From positions 186,001 to 250,000 of the forward strand of contig NZ_JAAOTJ010000001.1 of NCBI RefSeq assembly GCF_011297335.1: a stretch of DNA of 64,000 nt, in the 5' to 3' direction. A program made the position numbers and the translations under genes. Shown piece by piece: positions 23,180-30,882 of this stretch. Under the pieces are notes generated by a model. It was given only the letters and a program-made list of their open reading frames with translations, was not told the DNA's origin and made no database searches. The stretch's first letter is position 1; the number at the start of each line of letters is the position of its first letter. This DNA comes from Catellatospora methionotrophica. GTDB lineage: Bacteria; Actinomycetota; Actinomycetes; Mycobacteriales; Micromonosporaceae.

Positions 23180-23829
23180 TGGGACGCACCATCGTGATCG
23201 ACCCGGGCCGCTGTATCGGCTGCCAGGCCTGCGTGTCGGCGTGCCGGGAGTGCGACTCGCACCGCGGCAAGTCGATGATCCACCTGGACTATCTGGACCA
23301 GGGCGCCAGCGTCGCGTCCAGCCCGACGGTGTGCATGCACTGCGAGGACCCGGTCGCGCCGTGCGCGCAGGTGTGCCCGGCCGAGGCCATCCTGGTCACC
23401 CCGGACGGGGTCGTGCACGACGCGGACAAGAGCCGCTGCATCGGCTGCGGCAACTGCGTCAGCGCCTGCCCGATGGGCGTACCGAAGATCGACCTGGAGG
23501 CGAAGCTCCAGTTCAAGTGCAACCTGTGCTACGACCGCACGTCGTACGGCCTGGCCCCGATGTGCGCGACCGTCTGCCCGACCGGGTCGATCTTCTACGG
23601 CACCCTCGAAGAGCTGCGCACCGAGCGGCCCGGCGTGGAGGTGGCCAGCACGTTCGACTTCGACGGGTCGATCATCTCGACGGGCGTGGCGATGGTGGTG
23701 CCCCGGGGACGCCCCGTGGACGAGCCGCTGCCCGGCGGGGCCGGGGAGCACGCCCGCGTCACGGGCAGCCCGCAACCGGCCGGGCACCTGGAGCCGTCCG
23801 CGGACAACGTGCTGGGGGACCCGCTGTGA
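23176..23829 (+). CDS. Four-cluster ferredoxin-type electron-transfer subunit (NarH/DmsB-like)
   Basis: 217 residues with sixteen Cys in four groups: CIGCQACVSACREC, CMHCEDPVAPCAQVCP, CIGCGNCVSACP and CNLCYDRTSYGLAPMCATVCP. This is the DmsB/NrfC/HybA/NarH layout, with all four centres predicted as [4Fe-4S]; unlike NarH no position shows the Trp substitution that makes a [3Fe-4S] centre. The C-terminal ~50 residues are Pro/Gly-rich and have no known domain. It should wire the cytochrome b and/or Rieske protein to the molybdenum subunit. ATG 23176 overlaps the preceding stop by four bases. Confidence 0.92.
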   Translation: MMGRTIVIDPGRCIGCQACVSACRECDSHRGKSMIHLDYLDQGASVASSPTVCMHCEDPVAPCAQVCPAEAILVTPDGVVHDADKSRCIGCGNCVSACPMGVPKIDLEAKLQFKCNLCYDRTSYGLAPMCATVCPTGSIFYGTLEELRTERPGVEVASTFDFDGSIISTGVAMVVPRGRPVDEPLPGGAGEHARVTGSPQPAGHLEPSADNVLGDPL

Positions 23830-24413
23830 GCGCCGAGCCGCGCAGCAGGGAGCGGGAGGCGGGCACCGGACACCTCGACGGGCCGCACGGGCACACCGAA
23901 CAGGAGGTCGCGGCGCTGCGGGAGCGCATCGCAGCGGACTCGCTGACCAGCCGCCGGGACTACCTGCGCCTGGCCGTGACGATGTCCGGCGGCCTGGCGG
24001 CGGGCGGTGTCGCGGTCGCGGCGGGCATCTTCCACCGGCACGGCGAGGGGGCCGCGCCGCCGAAGCTGGTCGCCGAGCAGCTGCCGCCCGGCCAGTCGGT
24101 GGCGTTCACCTACCCCGGCGAGGAGGACCGGGCCGTGGCGCTGCGGATGGCCGACGGGACGCTGGTCGCGTACTCCTCGATCTGCACGCATCTGGCCTGC
24201 GGGGTGCTGTGGCGGGCCGACCGGGGCGAGCAGGGCGAGCTGTACTGCCCGTGCCACGAGGGCGTGTTCGACCCGCGTTCGGGCGCGGTGACGGCGGGGC
24301 CGCCGCCCCGGCCGCTGCCGCGGGTGCTGTTGGAGGAGCGCGACGGCGGCATCTGGGCGGTGGGCACGCTGCAATCCGGTGAGCAGCTACCCGGCCGACC
24401 GCGCGATCGCTGA
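23826..24413 (+). CDS. Tat-exported, membrane-anchored Rieske [2Fe-2S] protein
   Basis: 195 residues. A long hydrophilic N-terminus leads to a twin-arginine signal-anchor, SRRDYLRLAVTMSGG then AAGGVAVAAGIF (about 42-68). The Rieske domain follows: CTHLAC and CPCHEGVFD provide the two Cys and two His ligands. In the first box the usual small residue after His-Leu is Ala, not Gly, and CPCHEG replaces CPCHGS, which may lower the potential compared with bc1-type Rieske proteins. It faces outside the membrane while the catalytic subunit lacks export, so it may sit on the quinol-oxidation side. GTGA overlap with the ferredoxin gene. Confidence 0.92.
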   Translation: MSAEPRSREREAGTGHLDGPHGHTEQEVAALRERIAADSLTSRRDYLRLAVTMSGGLAAGGVAVAAGIFHRHGEGAAPPKLVAEQLPPGQSVAFTYPGEEDRAVALRMADGTLVAYSSICTHLACGVLWRADRGEQGELYCPCHEGVFDPRSGAVTAGPPPRPLPRVLLEERDGGIWAVGTLQSGEQLPGRPRDR

Positions 24414-24434
24414 CGTACACCGTGAGGAGCAGGC

Positions 24435-24737
24435 ATGACGCAGGCGCGATACCCCGAGATCAAACCCACCAGCGGGTACGGTGACCCGCGCATCCGCAGC
24501 ACCGGACCTGGACCGGGCGCGGGCGGCGAGACGGACCCGGAACGGTCCTCGATGCTGTCCGGGCGGCTGGCGCTGGTGCTGTCCATCCTGGTCGGCCAGC
24601 TCTGGGCGATCGGCGTCGGCCTGAACGCGTGGATGCAGGGCCAGACCAGGACCGCCTGGTGGGCGGCGGCGTTCGGGGTGGCCTCGTTCGGCGTCGCGCT
24701 GTGGGCGTGGCGGCTCGGCGAACGGCACGACCGGTGA
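24435..24737 (+). CDS. Small two-helix membrane protein of the reductase operon
   Basis: 100 residues. The first 40 are hydrophilic with YPEIKPTSGYGDPRI; two hydrophobic helices follow (about 42-65, LSGRLALVLSILVGQLWAIG, and 74-92, AWWAAAFGVASFGVALWAW). I know no named family. The position between the Rieske gene and the transporter (22 bases after one, 4-base GTGA overlap with the other) suggests an accessory or anchor subunit of the complex. AGGAG about 6 bases before ATG 24435 supports the start. Confidence 0.82.
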   Translation: MTQARYPEIKPTSGYGDPRIRSTGPGPGAGGETDPERSSMLSGRLALVLSILVGQLWAIGVGLNAWMQGQTRTAWWAAAFGVASFGVALWAWRLGERHDR

Positions 24738-25963
24738 GCGCCCCGGCCGTCGCCGTGCGGGTGCCGCGCGGGGCGTACACCAACCTGATCCTCGCCGCGC
24801 TGGGCTTCCTGCTCACCGCATGGGCGTGGGGCCTGATCAGTCCCCTCTCGGCGTACTACAAGTCTCACCTCGGGCTGTCCTCGGTGCAGCAGTCGGTCCT
24901 GGTCGCGGTGCCGGTGCTGGTCGGCTCGCTGGGCCGGATCCCGGTCGGCGCGCTGACCGACGTGCTAGGCGCGCGCAGGATGCTGCCCGCGATCGCGTTC
25001 CTGACCATCGTCCCGGTGCTGCTGCTGACCGTGGCCCGGGACTCGTACCCGGCGATGCTGGTCGTCGGCTTCCTGCTGGGCATCGGCGGCACCCCGTTCG
25101 CGGCGGCGATCCCGCACGGCAACGGCTGGTTCCCGCCGACCAAGCGCGGCATGGCGCTGGGCGTCATCGGCATGGGCATGGGCGGCACCGCGATCGCCGC
25201 GCTGCTGACCAAGCCGATGCGGGAGATCGGCCCGAACGCGCAGTTCTACCTGTGCGCGGCGGTGCTGGCGGTGTACGGCGTCGTCGCCTGGCTGGTGCTG
25301 CGCGACCCGCCGGGGCGCACGGTGCCCGCCGAACCGTTCTCGCGCCGTTTCACCGACGCCGCCCGCCAGCCGATGACCTGGCCGCTGTCGGGCCTGTACG
25401 CGGTCACCTTCGGCGGTTACGTGTCGTTCGCCGTCTACCTGGTCACCTACCTGCAGAGCCAGTACGGCCTGGAGCAGGGCGACGCCTCGCTCAAAGCGGC
25501 CGGGTTCACCCTCGTCGCGGTGCTGTTCCGTCCGCCGGGAGGCTGGCTGTCCGACCGGGTGGGGGCGGCGAAGGTGCTGTCGGTGTGCCTGGCGGTGCTG
25601 GCCGTGATGGCGGCCTGGCAGGCGTTCGCGCCGCCGCTGTACCCGTGGGCGACGTTCACCTTCCTGGTGATGGCGGCCATGCTCGGTGCGGGCGCGGGCG
25701 CGGTGTTCTCGCTGCTGGCGCAGGTGATGCCCGGCCCGAAGGTGGGCGCGGTGACGGGCATCGTCGGCGCGGTCGGCGGGCTCGGCGGATTCGTTCCGCC
25801 CCTGGTCATGGGCGCGGTGTACGGGGCCACCGGCTCGTACACCATCGGCCTGCTGCTGCTGGCACTCGTCGCGCTGGGCGCGCTGGCCTATACCTGGTCC
25901 CAGCGCAACCGGCGACCGGCCGTGGACGCCTCCCCCGCTCCACCGCTGCCTAAAACGCGATAA
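24734..25963 (+). CDS. narK: NarK/NNP-type MFS nitrate/nitrite transporter
   Basis: 409 residues, twelve predicted helices. The signature region GFLLGIGGTPFAAAIPHGNGWFPPTKRGMALGVIGMGMGGTAIAAL has the Gly-rich helix 4-5 arrangement of the nitrate/nitrite porter family, written here in parts: GIGGTPFAAAIPHGNGWFPP and KRGMALGVIGMGMGGT. The MFS loop GALTDVLGARRM (helix 2-3) is present, and the second Gly-rich motif is GAGAGAVFSLLAQVMP with KVGAVTGIVGAVGGLGG. The closest functional label is NarK-type import or nitrate/nitrite exchange, fitting a cytoplasmic nitrate-reducing site. GTG 24734 overlaps the preceding stop (GTGA). Last gene of the operon. Confidence 0.85.
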   Translation: MSAPAVAVRVPRGAYTNLILAALGFLLTAWAWGLISPLSAYYKSHLGLSSVQQSVLVAVPVLVGSLGRIPVGALTDVLGARRMLPAIAFLTIVPVLLLTVARDSYPAMLVVGFLLGIGGTPFAAAIPHGNGWFPPTKRGMALGVIGMGMGGTAIAALLTKPMREIGPNAQFYLCAAVLAVYGVVAWLVLRDPPGRTVPAEPFSRRFTDAARQPMTWPLSGLYAVTFGGYVSFAVYLVTYLQSQYGLEQGDASLKAAGFTLVAVLFRPPGGWLSDRVGAAKVLSVCLAVLAVMAAWQAFAPPLYPWATFTFLVMAAMLGAGAGAVFSLLAQVMPGPKVGAVTGIVGAVGGLGGFVPPLVMGAVYGATGSYTIGLLLLALVALGALAYTWSQRNRRPAVDASPAPPLPKTR

Positions 25964-25988
25964 AAGCACTCGAAACGCGCAGCGCCGG

Positions 25989-25994
25989 TAGGCT
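25989..25994 (+). promoter_or_regulatory. Candidate promoter of the SCP2-debranching operon
   Basis: TAGGCT -10-like box about 110 bases before the SCP2 start. The region 25964-26104 otherwise holds no gene. The spacing implies a ~100-base leader. Confidence 0.35.
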
Positions 25995-26104
25995 CAGGAC
26001 ACCTACTCGACGGGTCCGCGCGGCACCGCCGCGACCTGATCGGACCGTGCCGGATGCTGCCGCACCGCACACCTGGGACCCGCCCTCTCAAGGAGATGGT
26101 GCAC

Positions 26105-26464
26105 ATGCCCACGGCGACCGACCAGTTCTTCGCCGACCTCGCCCAGCGCGGCGAAGAACCGTTACTGCGCAGCAGCTCAGGCAACATCCGATTCGAGATC
26201 GGCGAGAAAGGCAGCAGCGAGCGTTGGTTCGTCGCGGTCGATCACGGCAGGTTCGCGGTGTCGCGGCACAACCAGAAGGCCGACTGCGCGATCTCGGCCG
26301 ACGCCGACGTGTTCGCCGACATCGTCACCGGCAAGGACAACGCGTTCGCCGCGCTGCTGCGCGGCGCTCTGGAAGCCGACGGCGACCTGGAGCTGCTGCA
26401 GCTGTTCCAGCGCGTGTTCCGCGGGCCGATCCGCAGCACCCACCCGGCGGCCGACCATGGCTGA
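26105..26464 (+). CDS. SCP2 sterol-binding-fold protein
   Basis: 119 residues. The SCP2-like fold is shown by ATDQFFADLAQRG (first helix), NIRFEIGEKGSSERWFVAVDHGRFAVSRHNQKADCAISAD (the beta-sheet; pattern FxI..W.v.vd.G...v) and FADIVTGKDNAFAALLRGALEADGDLELLQLF (the D(x)lltGk segment that closes the tunnel). The fold binds lipids or acyl groups. AAGGAG is 9 bases before ATG 26105; ATG 26096 is too close to it. It overlaps the debranching gene by eight bases, an arrangement suggesting the two proteins are made together, although the link between a lipid-binding fold and glycogen metabolism is not obvious. Confidence 0.88.
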   Translation: MPTATDQFFADLAQRGEEPLLRSSSGNIRFEIGEKGSSERWFVAVDHGRFAVSRHNQKADCAISADADVFADIVTGKDNAFAALLRGALEADGDLELLQLFQRVFRGPIRSTHPAADHG

Positions 26465-28556
26465 GCAGGTCCGCATCCTCAACGGCAACACGTTCGTCGT
26501 CAGCGACGACCGGGGCGACATCGAGGCGTCCCGCACCGACCCGTCCGGGCTGTTCGCCTGGGACACCCGCTTCCTGTCGACGTGGGTGCTCACCGTCGAC
26601 GGCCACCGCCTGGGCACCCTGTCCGTCGACGACCTGCAGTACTTCGAGACCAGGTTCTTCCTCGCCCCCGGCGGCGGCACGGTCTACGTCGACGCGAAGC
26701 TGTCGGTGATGCGCCAGCGCACGGTCACCGAGGGGTTCCGGGAACGGCTCGCGGTGCTCAACCACGGCGAGCAGGCCGTCGAGCTGACCATCCACATGGA
26801 GGCCGCCAGCGACTTCTCCGACCTGTTCGACGTCAAGAACGACGAGGGCAAGAAGGGCGAGCTGTATCACGAGGTCGGCCGGGACCGGCTGACCTTCGGC
26901 TACCGGCGCGACACGTTCCACCGGGCCACCGAGATCACCTCGGAGCCGCGCGCGAAGATGGACGAGCACGGGCTCACGTACAGGATCCGGGTCGAGCCGC
27001 AGGAGAGCTGGACCTGCGAGCTGCGGGTGACGCCGCTGCTGATCGGCCGGGGCGGCAAGCGGACCCGGCTCGGCGGCCCGCAGGTGGCCGAGGACATGGG
27101 CGCCGACCTTGACCGGTGGCTCGACGGCGCACCCCAGCTGGAGTGCGAGTGGGGGCCGCTGCGGCGCACCTACCGGCGCAGCCTGATCGACCTGGCCGCG
27201 CTGCGCTTCTCGCCGCTGACCTCGGCCGGGCGCAGCCTGCCCGCGGCGGGACTGCCCTGGTTCATGACCATGTTCGGCCGGGACAGCATCTTCACCAGCC
27301 TGCAGGCGCTGCCGTTCGCGCCCGAGCTGGCCGCGACCACGCTGCGGGAGCTGGCCGCGCGCCAGGGCAGCCGGTTCGACGACTTCCGCGACGAGGACCC
27401 CGGCCGGATCCTGCACGAGATCCGCTACGGCGAGTCGGCGGCGTTCCAGGAGCAGCCGCACAGCCCGTACTACGGCAACGCCGACGCCACCGCCCTGTTC
27501 GTGGTGCTGCTCGACGAGTACGAGCGCTGGACCGGCGACAAGGCACTGGTACGCGACCTGGAGCTGGAGGCCCGCGCCGCGCTGCGCTGGGTCGACGAGT
27601 ACGCCGACCTGCTCGGTAACGGCTACGTCTGGTACCAGCGGCGCAACGAGAAGTCGGGCCTGGAGAACCAGTGCTGGAAGGACTCCTGGGACTCCATCTC
27701 CTACCGCGACGGCACCCTGCCCGGCTTCCCGCGCGCCACCTGCGAGCTGCAGGGCTACGCCTACGACGCCCGCATGCGCGGGGCGCGGCTGGCCCGGCTG
27801 ATCTGGAAGGACCCCGACTACGCGAACAAGCTGGAGAAGCAGGCCGCCGACCTCAAGCGCCGGTTCAACCGCGACTACTGGGTCGCCGACGGCGAGTACT
27901 ACGCCCTCGCGCTGGACGCCGAGGGCAAGCAGGTCGACGTGCTGACCTCGAACATCGGGCACCTGCTGTGGAGCGGCATCGTGCCGCAGTCGCGGGCCCG
28001 CGCGGTCGCCCGCCACCTGCTGGGGCCCCGGCTGTTCTCCGGCTGGGGCGTGCGCACCCTGGCCCTGGGCGAGAAGCGCTACAACCCGATCGGCTACCAC
28101 GTCGGCACGGTATGGCCGTTCGACTGCTCGTTCATCGCCTGGGGCCTGCGCCGGTACGGCTTCAAGAAGGAGGCGGCGCAGATCGCGGCCGGCATCCTCG
28201 ACGCGGCCGAGTACTTCGACGGGCGGCTGCCGGAGGCGTTCGGCGGCTACCCGCGCGAGGAGACCAAGTACCCGGTGCAGTATCCGACCGCGTGCAGCCC
28301 GCAGGCCTGGTCGACCGGCGCTCCCCTGCTGCTGCTGCGGACCATGCTGGGCCTGCAGCCGCTGGAGGACAGCCTGGTGGTCGACGCGGCGCTGCCGGTG
28401 GGCATCGGCCAGATCGAGCTGCTGGGCATCCCCGGCCGCTGGGGCCGGGTCGACGCGTTCGGCCGGGGCCTGCTGCACACCGACCGCCAGGGCCGGGGGC
28501 GTCCCGAGCTCGGCACCGCCGCCGCCAAGCGCAAGAGGTCACCGGCGTCGGTATGA
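26457..28556 (+). CDS. Amylo-alpha-1,6-glucosidase-type glycogen debranching enzyme
   Basis: 699 residues, no signal peptide. The N-terminal GDE_N_bis domain (about 1-210) begins VRILNGNTFVVSDDRGDIE and LFAWDTRFLSTW, motifs of the bacterial amylo-1,6-glucosidase family. The C-terminal part is an (alpha/alpha)6 barrel: PWFMTMFGRDSIFTSLQ with the catalytic Asp region, PYYGNADATALFVVLL, QCWKDSWDSI, LTSNIGHLLWSGI and GVRTLALGEKRYNPIGYHVGTVWPFD. This family splits the alpha-1,6 stub of limit dextrins or related glycosides. Together with the secreted isoamylase it suggests use of branched alpha-glucans. The start overlaps the SCP2 stop region by 8 bases. Confidence 0.9.
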   Translation: MAEQVRILNGNTFVVSDDRGDIEASRTDPSGLFAWDTRFLSTWVLTVDGHRLGTLSVDDLQYFETRFFLAPGGGTVYVDAKLSVMRQRTVTEGFRERLAVLNHGEQAVELTIHMEAASDFSDLFDVKNDEGKKGELYHEVGRDRLTFGYRRDTFHRATEITSEPRAKMDEHGLTYRIRVEPQESWTCELRVTPLLIGRGGKRTRLGGPQVAEDMGADLDRWLDGAPQLECEWGPLRRTYRRSLIDLAALRFSPLTSAGRSLPAAGLPWFMTMFGRDSIFTSLQALPFAPELAATTLRELAARQGSRFDDFRDEDPGRILHEIRYGESAAFQEQPHSPYYGNADATALFVVLLDEYERWTGDKALVRDLELEARAALRWVDEYADLLGNGYVWYQRRNEKSGLENQCWKDSWDSISYRDGTLPGFPRATCELQGYAYDARMRGARLARLIWKDPDYANKLEKQAADLKRRFNRDYWVADGEYYALALDAEGKQVDVLTSNIGHLLWSGIVPQSRARAVARHLLGPRLFSGWGVRTLALGEKRYNPIGYHVGTVWPFDCSFIAWGLRRYGFKKEAAQIAAGILDAAEYFDGRLPEAFGGYPREETKYPVQYPTACSPQAWSTGAPLLLLRTMLGLQPLEDSLVVDAALPVGIGQIELLGIPGRWGRVDAFGRGLLHTDRQGRGRPELGTAAAKRKRSPASV

Positions 28557-28600
28557 CCACGCGGGGCCGCCGCCTCGCCGATTCACGCTCGCCGCCACCC

Positions 28601-28629
28601 CGCCCGTGCCTACGATGCAGGCACGGGCG
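28601..28629. repeat. Inverted repeat with embedded TACGAT
   Basis: Perfect 11-bp arms CGCCCGTGCCT / AGGCACGGGCG around a 7-base loop. It lies 45 bases after the debranching gene and 41 before the next start. The plus strand reads TACGAT across the left arm end (28611-28616), so it is either a terminator or an operator overlapping the -10 of the downstream gene. Confidence 0.65.
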
Positions 28630-28669
28630 CGGGCGGGCGGTCACCACGCTTGCTGGGAGGAAGAACCAC

Positions 28670-29113
28670 ATGAGCCAGAACGACGACGTGAGCGAGTTCG
28701 AGGAGATGGGCCCGGTCGACTACGTGGTGATCGAGTTCCCCGGCAACCACATGACCGGCGAGGGCATCCCGCTGCTGCTGGACCTCGTGGACCGGGGTGT
28801 GATCCGCATCCTCGACCTGGCCTTCATCCGCAAGGACGCCGACGGCACCGTCACCGCCGTGAAGATCGAGGACATGGACGCCACCGGCGCCCGCGAGTTC
28901 GCGGTGTTCCAGGGCGCGTCGTCCGGGCTGCTGGACCCCGACGACCTAGCCGAGGCCGCCGGTGCCATCGCGCCGGGCAACTCCGCCGGGCTGATCGTCT
29001 ACGAGAACTCCTGGGCGGCTCCGCTGGCACGGGCCTGGCGGCGCGGCGGCGCGCAGCTGGTCGCCGGCGGCCGGATCCCGGTGCAGGCGCTGCTGGCCGC
29101 GACCGGCGGGTGA
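28670..29113 (+). CDS. DUF6325-like stress-associated protein
   Basis: 147 residues, cytoplasmic. The sequence begins EEMGPVDYVVIEFPGNHMTGEG, then LVDRGVIRILDLAFIRKDADGTV and LIVYENSWAAPLARAWRRGGAQLVAGGRIP. This is the DUF6325 (earlier DUF1269-like) family, in which a ferredoxin-like sheet carries G.vDy..ve; members occur beside SHOCT and universal stress genes. The molecular role is unknown. GGGAGGAAG before ATG 28670 supports the start. It is followed 22 bases later by the SHOCT gene, so they form a pair. Confidence 0.82.
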   Translation: MSQNDDVSEFEEMGPVDYVVIEFPGNHMTGEGIPLLLDLVDRGVIRILDLAFIRKDADGTVTAVKIEDMDATGAREFAVFQGASSGLLDPDDLAEAAGAIAPGNSAGLIVYENSWAAPLARAWRRGGAQLVAGGRIPVQALLAATGG

Positions 29114-29135
29114 CCCGAACAGCGAGACGGGGGAT

Positions 29136-29495
29136 ATGATCATGGGATTGCTTCGAGGAGTGGCGCGCACGGCCGTGGTGGCCGGGACGGCAACGGCGGT
29201 ATCCAACCGCGTGTCACGGCGGCAGGCGGGCCGCTGGGCGACGCAGCAGGACGAGCAGGCCGCCCAGCAGCAGGCGTACGCCGACCAGGCCGCCTACCAG
29301 CAACAACAGCAGGCGTACCAGCAGCAGCTGGCACAGCAGCAGGCGAATCAGCCACAGGCCGCGCCACAGGCGCCCGCCGGGGGCGGCATGGACGCGAAGC
29401 TCACGCAGCTGAAGACCCTTGCCGACCTCAAGGCGTCCGGCGTCCTCACCGACGCCGAATTCGAACAGCAGAAAGCCGCCATCCTGGCCTCCTGA
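29136..29495 (+). CDS. SHOCT-domain protein with Gln-rich linker
   Basis: 119 residues. A short basic/hydrophobic N-terminus (MIMGLLRGVARTAVVAGTAT) probably associates with the membrane. A Gln/Ala-rich low-complexity stretch (about 36-80, repeats of QQQAY) follows, and the C-terminus is a SHOCT module: KLTQLKTLADLKASGVLTDAEFEQQKAAIL, quoted by its key elements L..L..L...G.lt..Ef...K..iL. SHOCT modules mediate oligomer contacts in multi-domain proteins. Its partner gene just upstream encodes the DUF6325-like protein, the usual neighbour. ATG 29142 is an equally possible start. Confidence 0.82.
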   Translation: MIMGLLRGVARTAVVAGTATAVSNRVSRRQAGRWATQQDEQAAQQQAYADQAAYQQQQQAYQQQLAQQQANQPQAAPQAPAGGGMDAKLTQLKTLADLKASGVLTDAEFEQQKAAILAS

Positions 29496-29506
29496 CCGCC
29501 GTCGTT

Positions 29507-29572
29507 GATCGTCCGACTTGCCGAGCAGTTGTGCGTATCCTGACGCCCAGGTGCCAGGCAGATCGGACGATC
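29507..29572. repeat. REP/MITE-like long hairpin element
   Basis: Inverted arms of about 16 bp (29507-29522 with 29557-29572; GATCGTCCGA / TCGGACGATC perfectly paired, two mismatches nearer the loop) enclose a 34-base loop. It sits between convergent genes ending at 29495 and 29613. The plan matches the element at 37143-37215, and the sequence resembles repeats I associate with Micromonosporaceae genomes. Confidence 0.6.
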
Positions 29573-29612
29573 TTGCACCACGCCGGTCCGGGTCCGTGTC
29601 CGGCGCGGCCGA

Positions 29613-30818
29613 TCACGGGTTCGGTGGCGGGCTGCTCCAGCGTTCGGCGATCGGGATCGCCGACAGGCCATGGGCCAGCACGCTCAGCAGCACCGTGGCC
29701 ATGATCAGGCTCACCACCAGTTGCGCCGCGGCACCGGTCAGCTGCTGTACGCCGATCAACGCGAAGATCACGCTGGGCAGCCCGCGCGGCCCGAGCCAGG
29801 ACAGCAGCCACACCTCGCGCGGGCGGCGGCGCAACCCGACCAGGCTCAGCGCGACCGGCAGCATCCGCACGACGGTGAGACTGAGCACGGCGTAGAGCAG
29901 GACGCGCCAGTCCCCGAGATCGGCCAGCGAGTGCGGGATCAGGGACCCGAATGCGAACCAGACCCCGGCCGACAGCAGCGCCACCACGTCGTGCGAGGTC
30001 TGCAGGCGCTGCTCGGGCAGGTCCCGGTCGACGGCCCGGACGGTCAGGCCCGCGACGAACGCCGCCACGATGCCGTTGCCGTGCAGCACGTGGGCCGCCT
30101 CGAAGGCCAGCACCCCGATCGCCAGGTAGGCCAGCCGTTCGGCGCGCGCCGCGCTCCAGTCCCGGCCGCGGGCCCACCGCAGCAACCCGCCGCCGCCCGC
30201 GCCCACGGCCAGGCCCACCCCCAGTGCGAGCACGAGTTCGACGACGGTGTGCCCGAGCACCGCGCCGGGGGTGCGCGGCGTTCCGACGGCGGCGGCCGCC
30301 GCGGCGAAGAACACCACCAGCGGGGCGGCCAAGCCGTCGTTGAGGCCGCTCTCGACGGTCACCGCGGTACGCAGGTCGGGCGGGATGCGCTCGTGGCGTA
30401 CGAGCTCGGTGGCCAGGCTCGCGTCCGTGGCGGTCAGCGCCGCCGCGACCAGGGCGATGACCCATACGCCCACCTGGGGGAACAGCGCGGTGCCGGCGAG
30501 CTGACCGGCGAGCACGGTGAGCGGGAAGCCGATCAGGAGCAGGCGTAGCGGCAGGTGGCCGGCCGAGCGCAGGCGACGCAGGCTGATCTCCGTGGCGTCG
30601 GTGAACAGGATCAGAGCCAGTGCCAGCTGCAGCAGCTGCTGCACGCCCGACGACGCCACGTCCAGGTGCACCGGCGCATCGTCGCCGCCCGCCAGCAGCA
30701 GGCCGGCCAGCAGCAGCGCGACCGGGACGGTGACGCTGAAGCGCGCCGCGCGGGCGGACACCGCCGCCCACGCGATCAGCACGACGGCCAGGCCGATCAG
30801 CCCGTACACGCGCACCAC
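29613..30818 (-). CDS. CPA1-family cation/proton antiporter
   Basis: 401 residues with 12 or so hydrophobic helices. The Na+/H+ exchanger fold is marked by LILFTDATEISLRRLR (helix 3), AALTATDASLATELV (the T-D/A-x-x-S unwound helix; TDAS replaces the more common TDPV), VESGLNDGLAAPLVVF (the ND ion-binding motif) and SWLGPRGLPSVIFALIG (GxRGL). The C-terminal tail is short, so there is no regulatory RCK domain. It likely exports Na+ or K+ in exchange for protons. Two GTG codons (30818, 30815) compete as start. Convergent with SHOCT. Confidence 0.9.
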   Translation of the reverse strand: MVRVYGLIGLAVVLIAWAAVSARAARFSVTVPVALLLAGLLLAGGDDAPVHLDVASSGVQQLLQLALALILFTDATEISLRRLRSAGHLPLRLLLIGFPLTVLAGQLAGTALFPQVGVWVIALVAAALTATDASLATELVRHERIPPDLRTAVTVESGLNDGLAAPLVVFFAAAAAAVGTPRTPGAVLGHTVVELVLALGVGLAVGAGGGGLLRWARGRDWSAARAERLAYLAIGVLAFEAAHVLHGNGIVAAFVAGLTVRAVDRDLPEQRLQTSHDVVALLSAGVWFAFGSLIPHSLADLGDWRVLLYAVLSLTVVRMLPVALSLVGLRRRPREVWLLSWLGPRGLPSVIFALIGVQQLTGAAAQLVVSLIMATVLLSVLAHGLSAIPIAERWSSPPPNP

Positions 30819-30882
30819 GCGACGGCAGCGACCGATTCGCCCCGGAACATCACTTATTCATTGTGGCAGCCCGGCACGGGCG

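Noticed and set aside
21037-23829. A 930-codon open frame overlapping the molybdopterin subunit
   Set aside because: Only its last 217 codons (from 23176) encode a real ferredoxin-type protein; the rest is an out-of-frame reading of the catalytic gene, rich in Arg and Gly.
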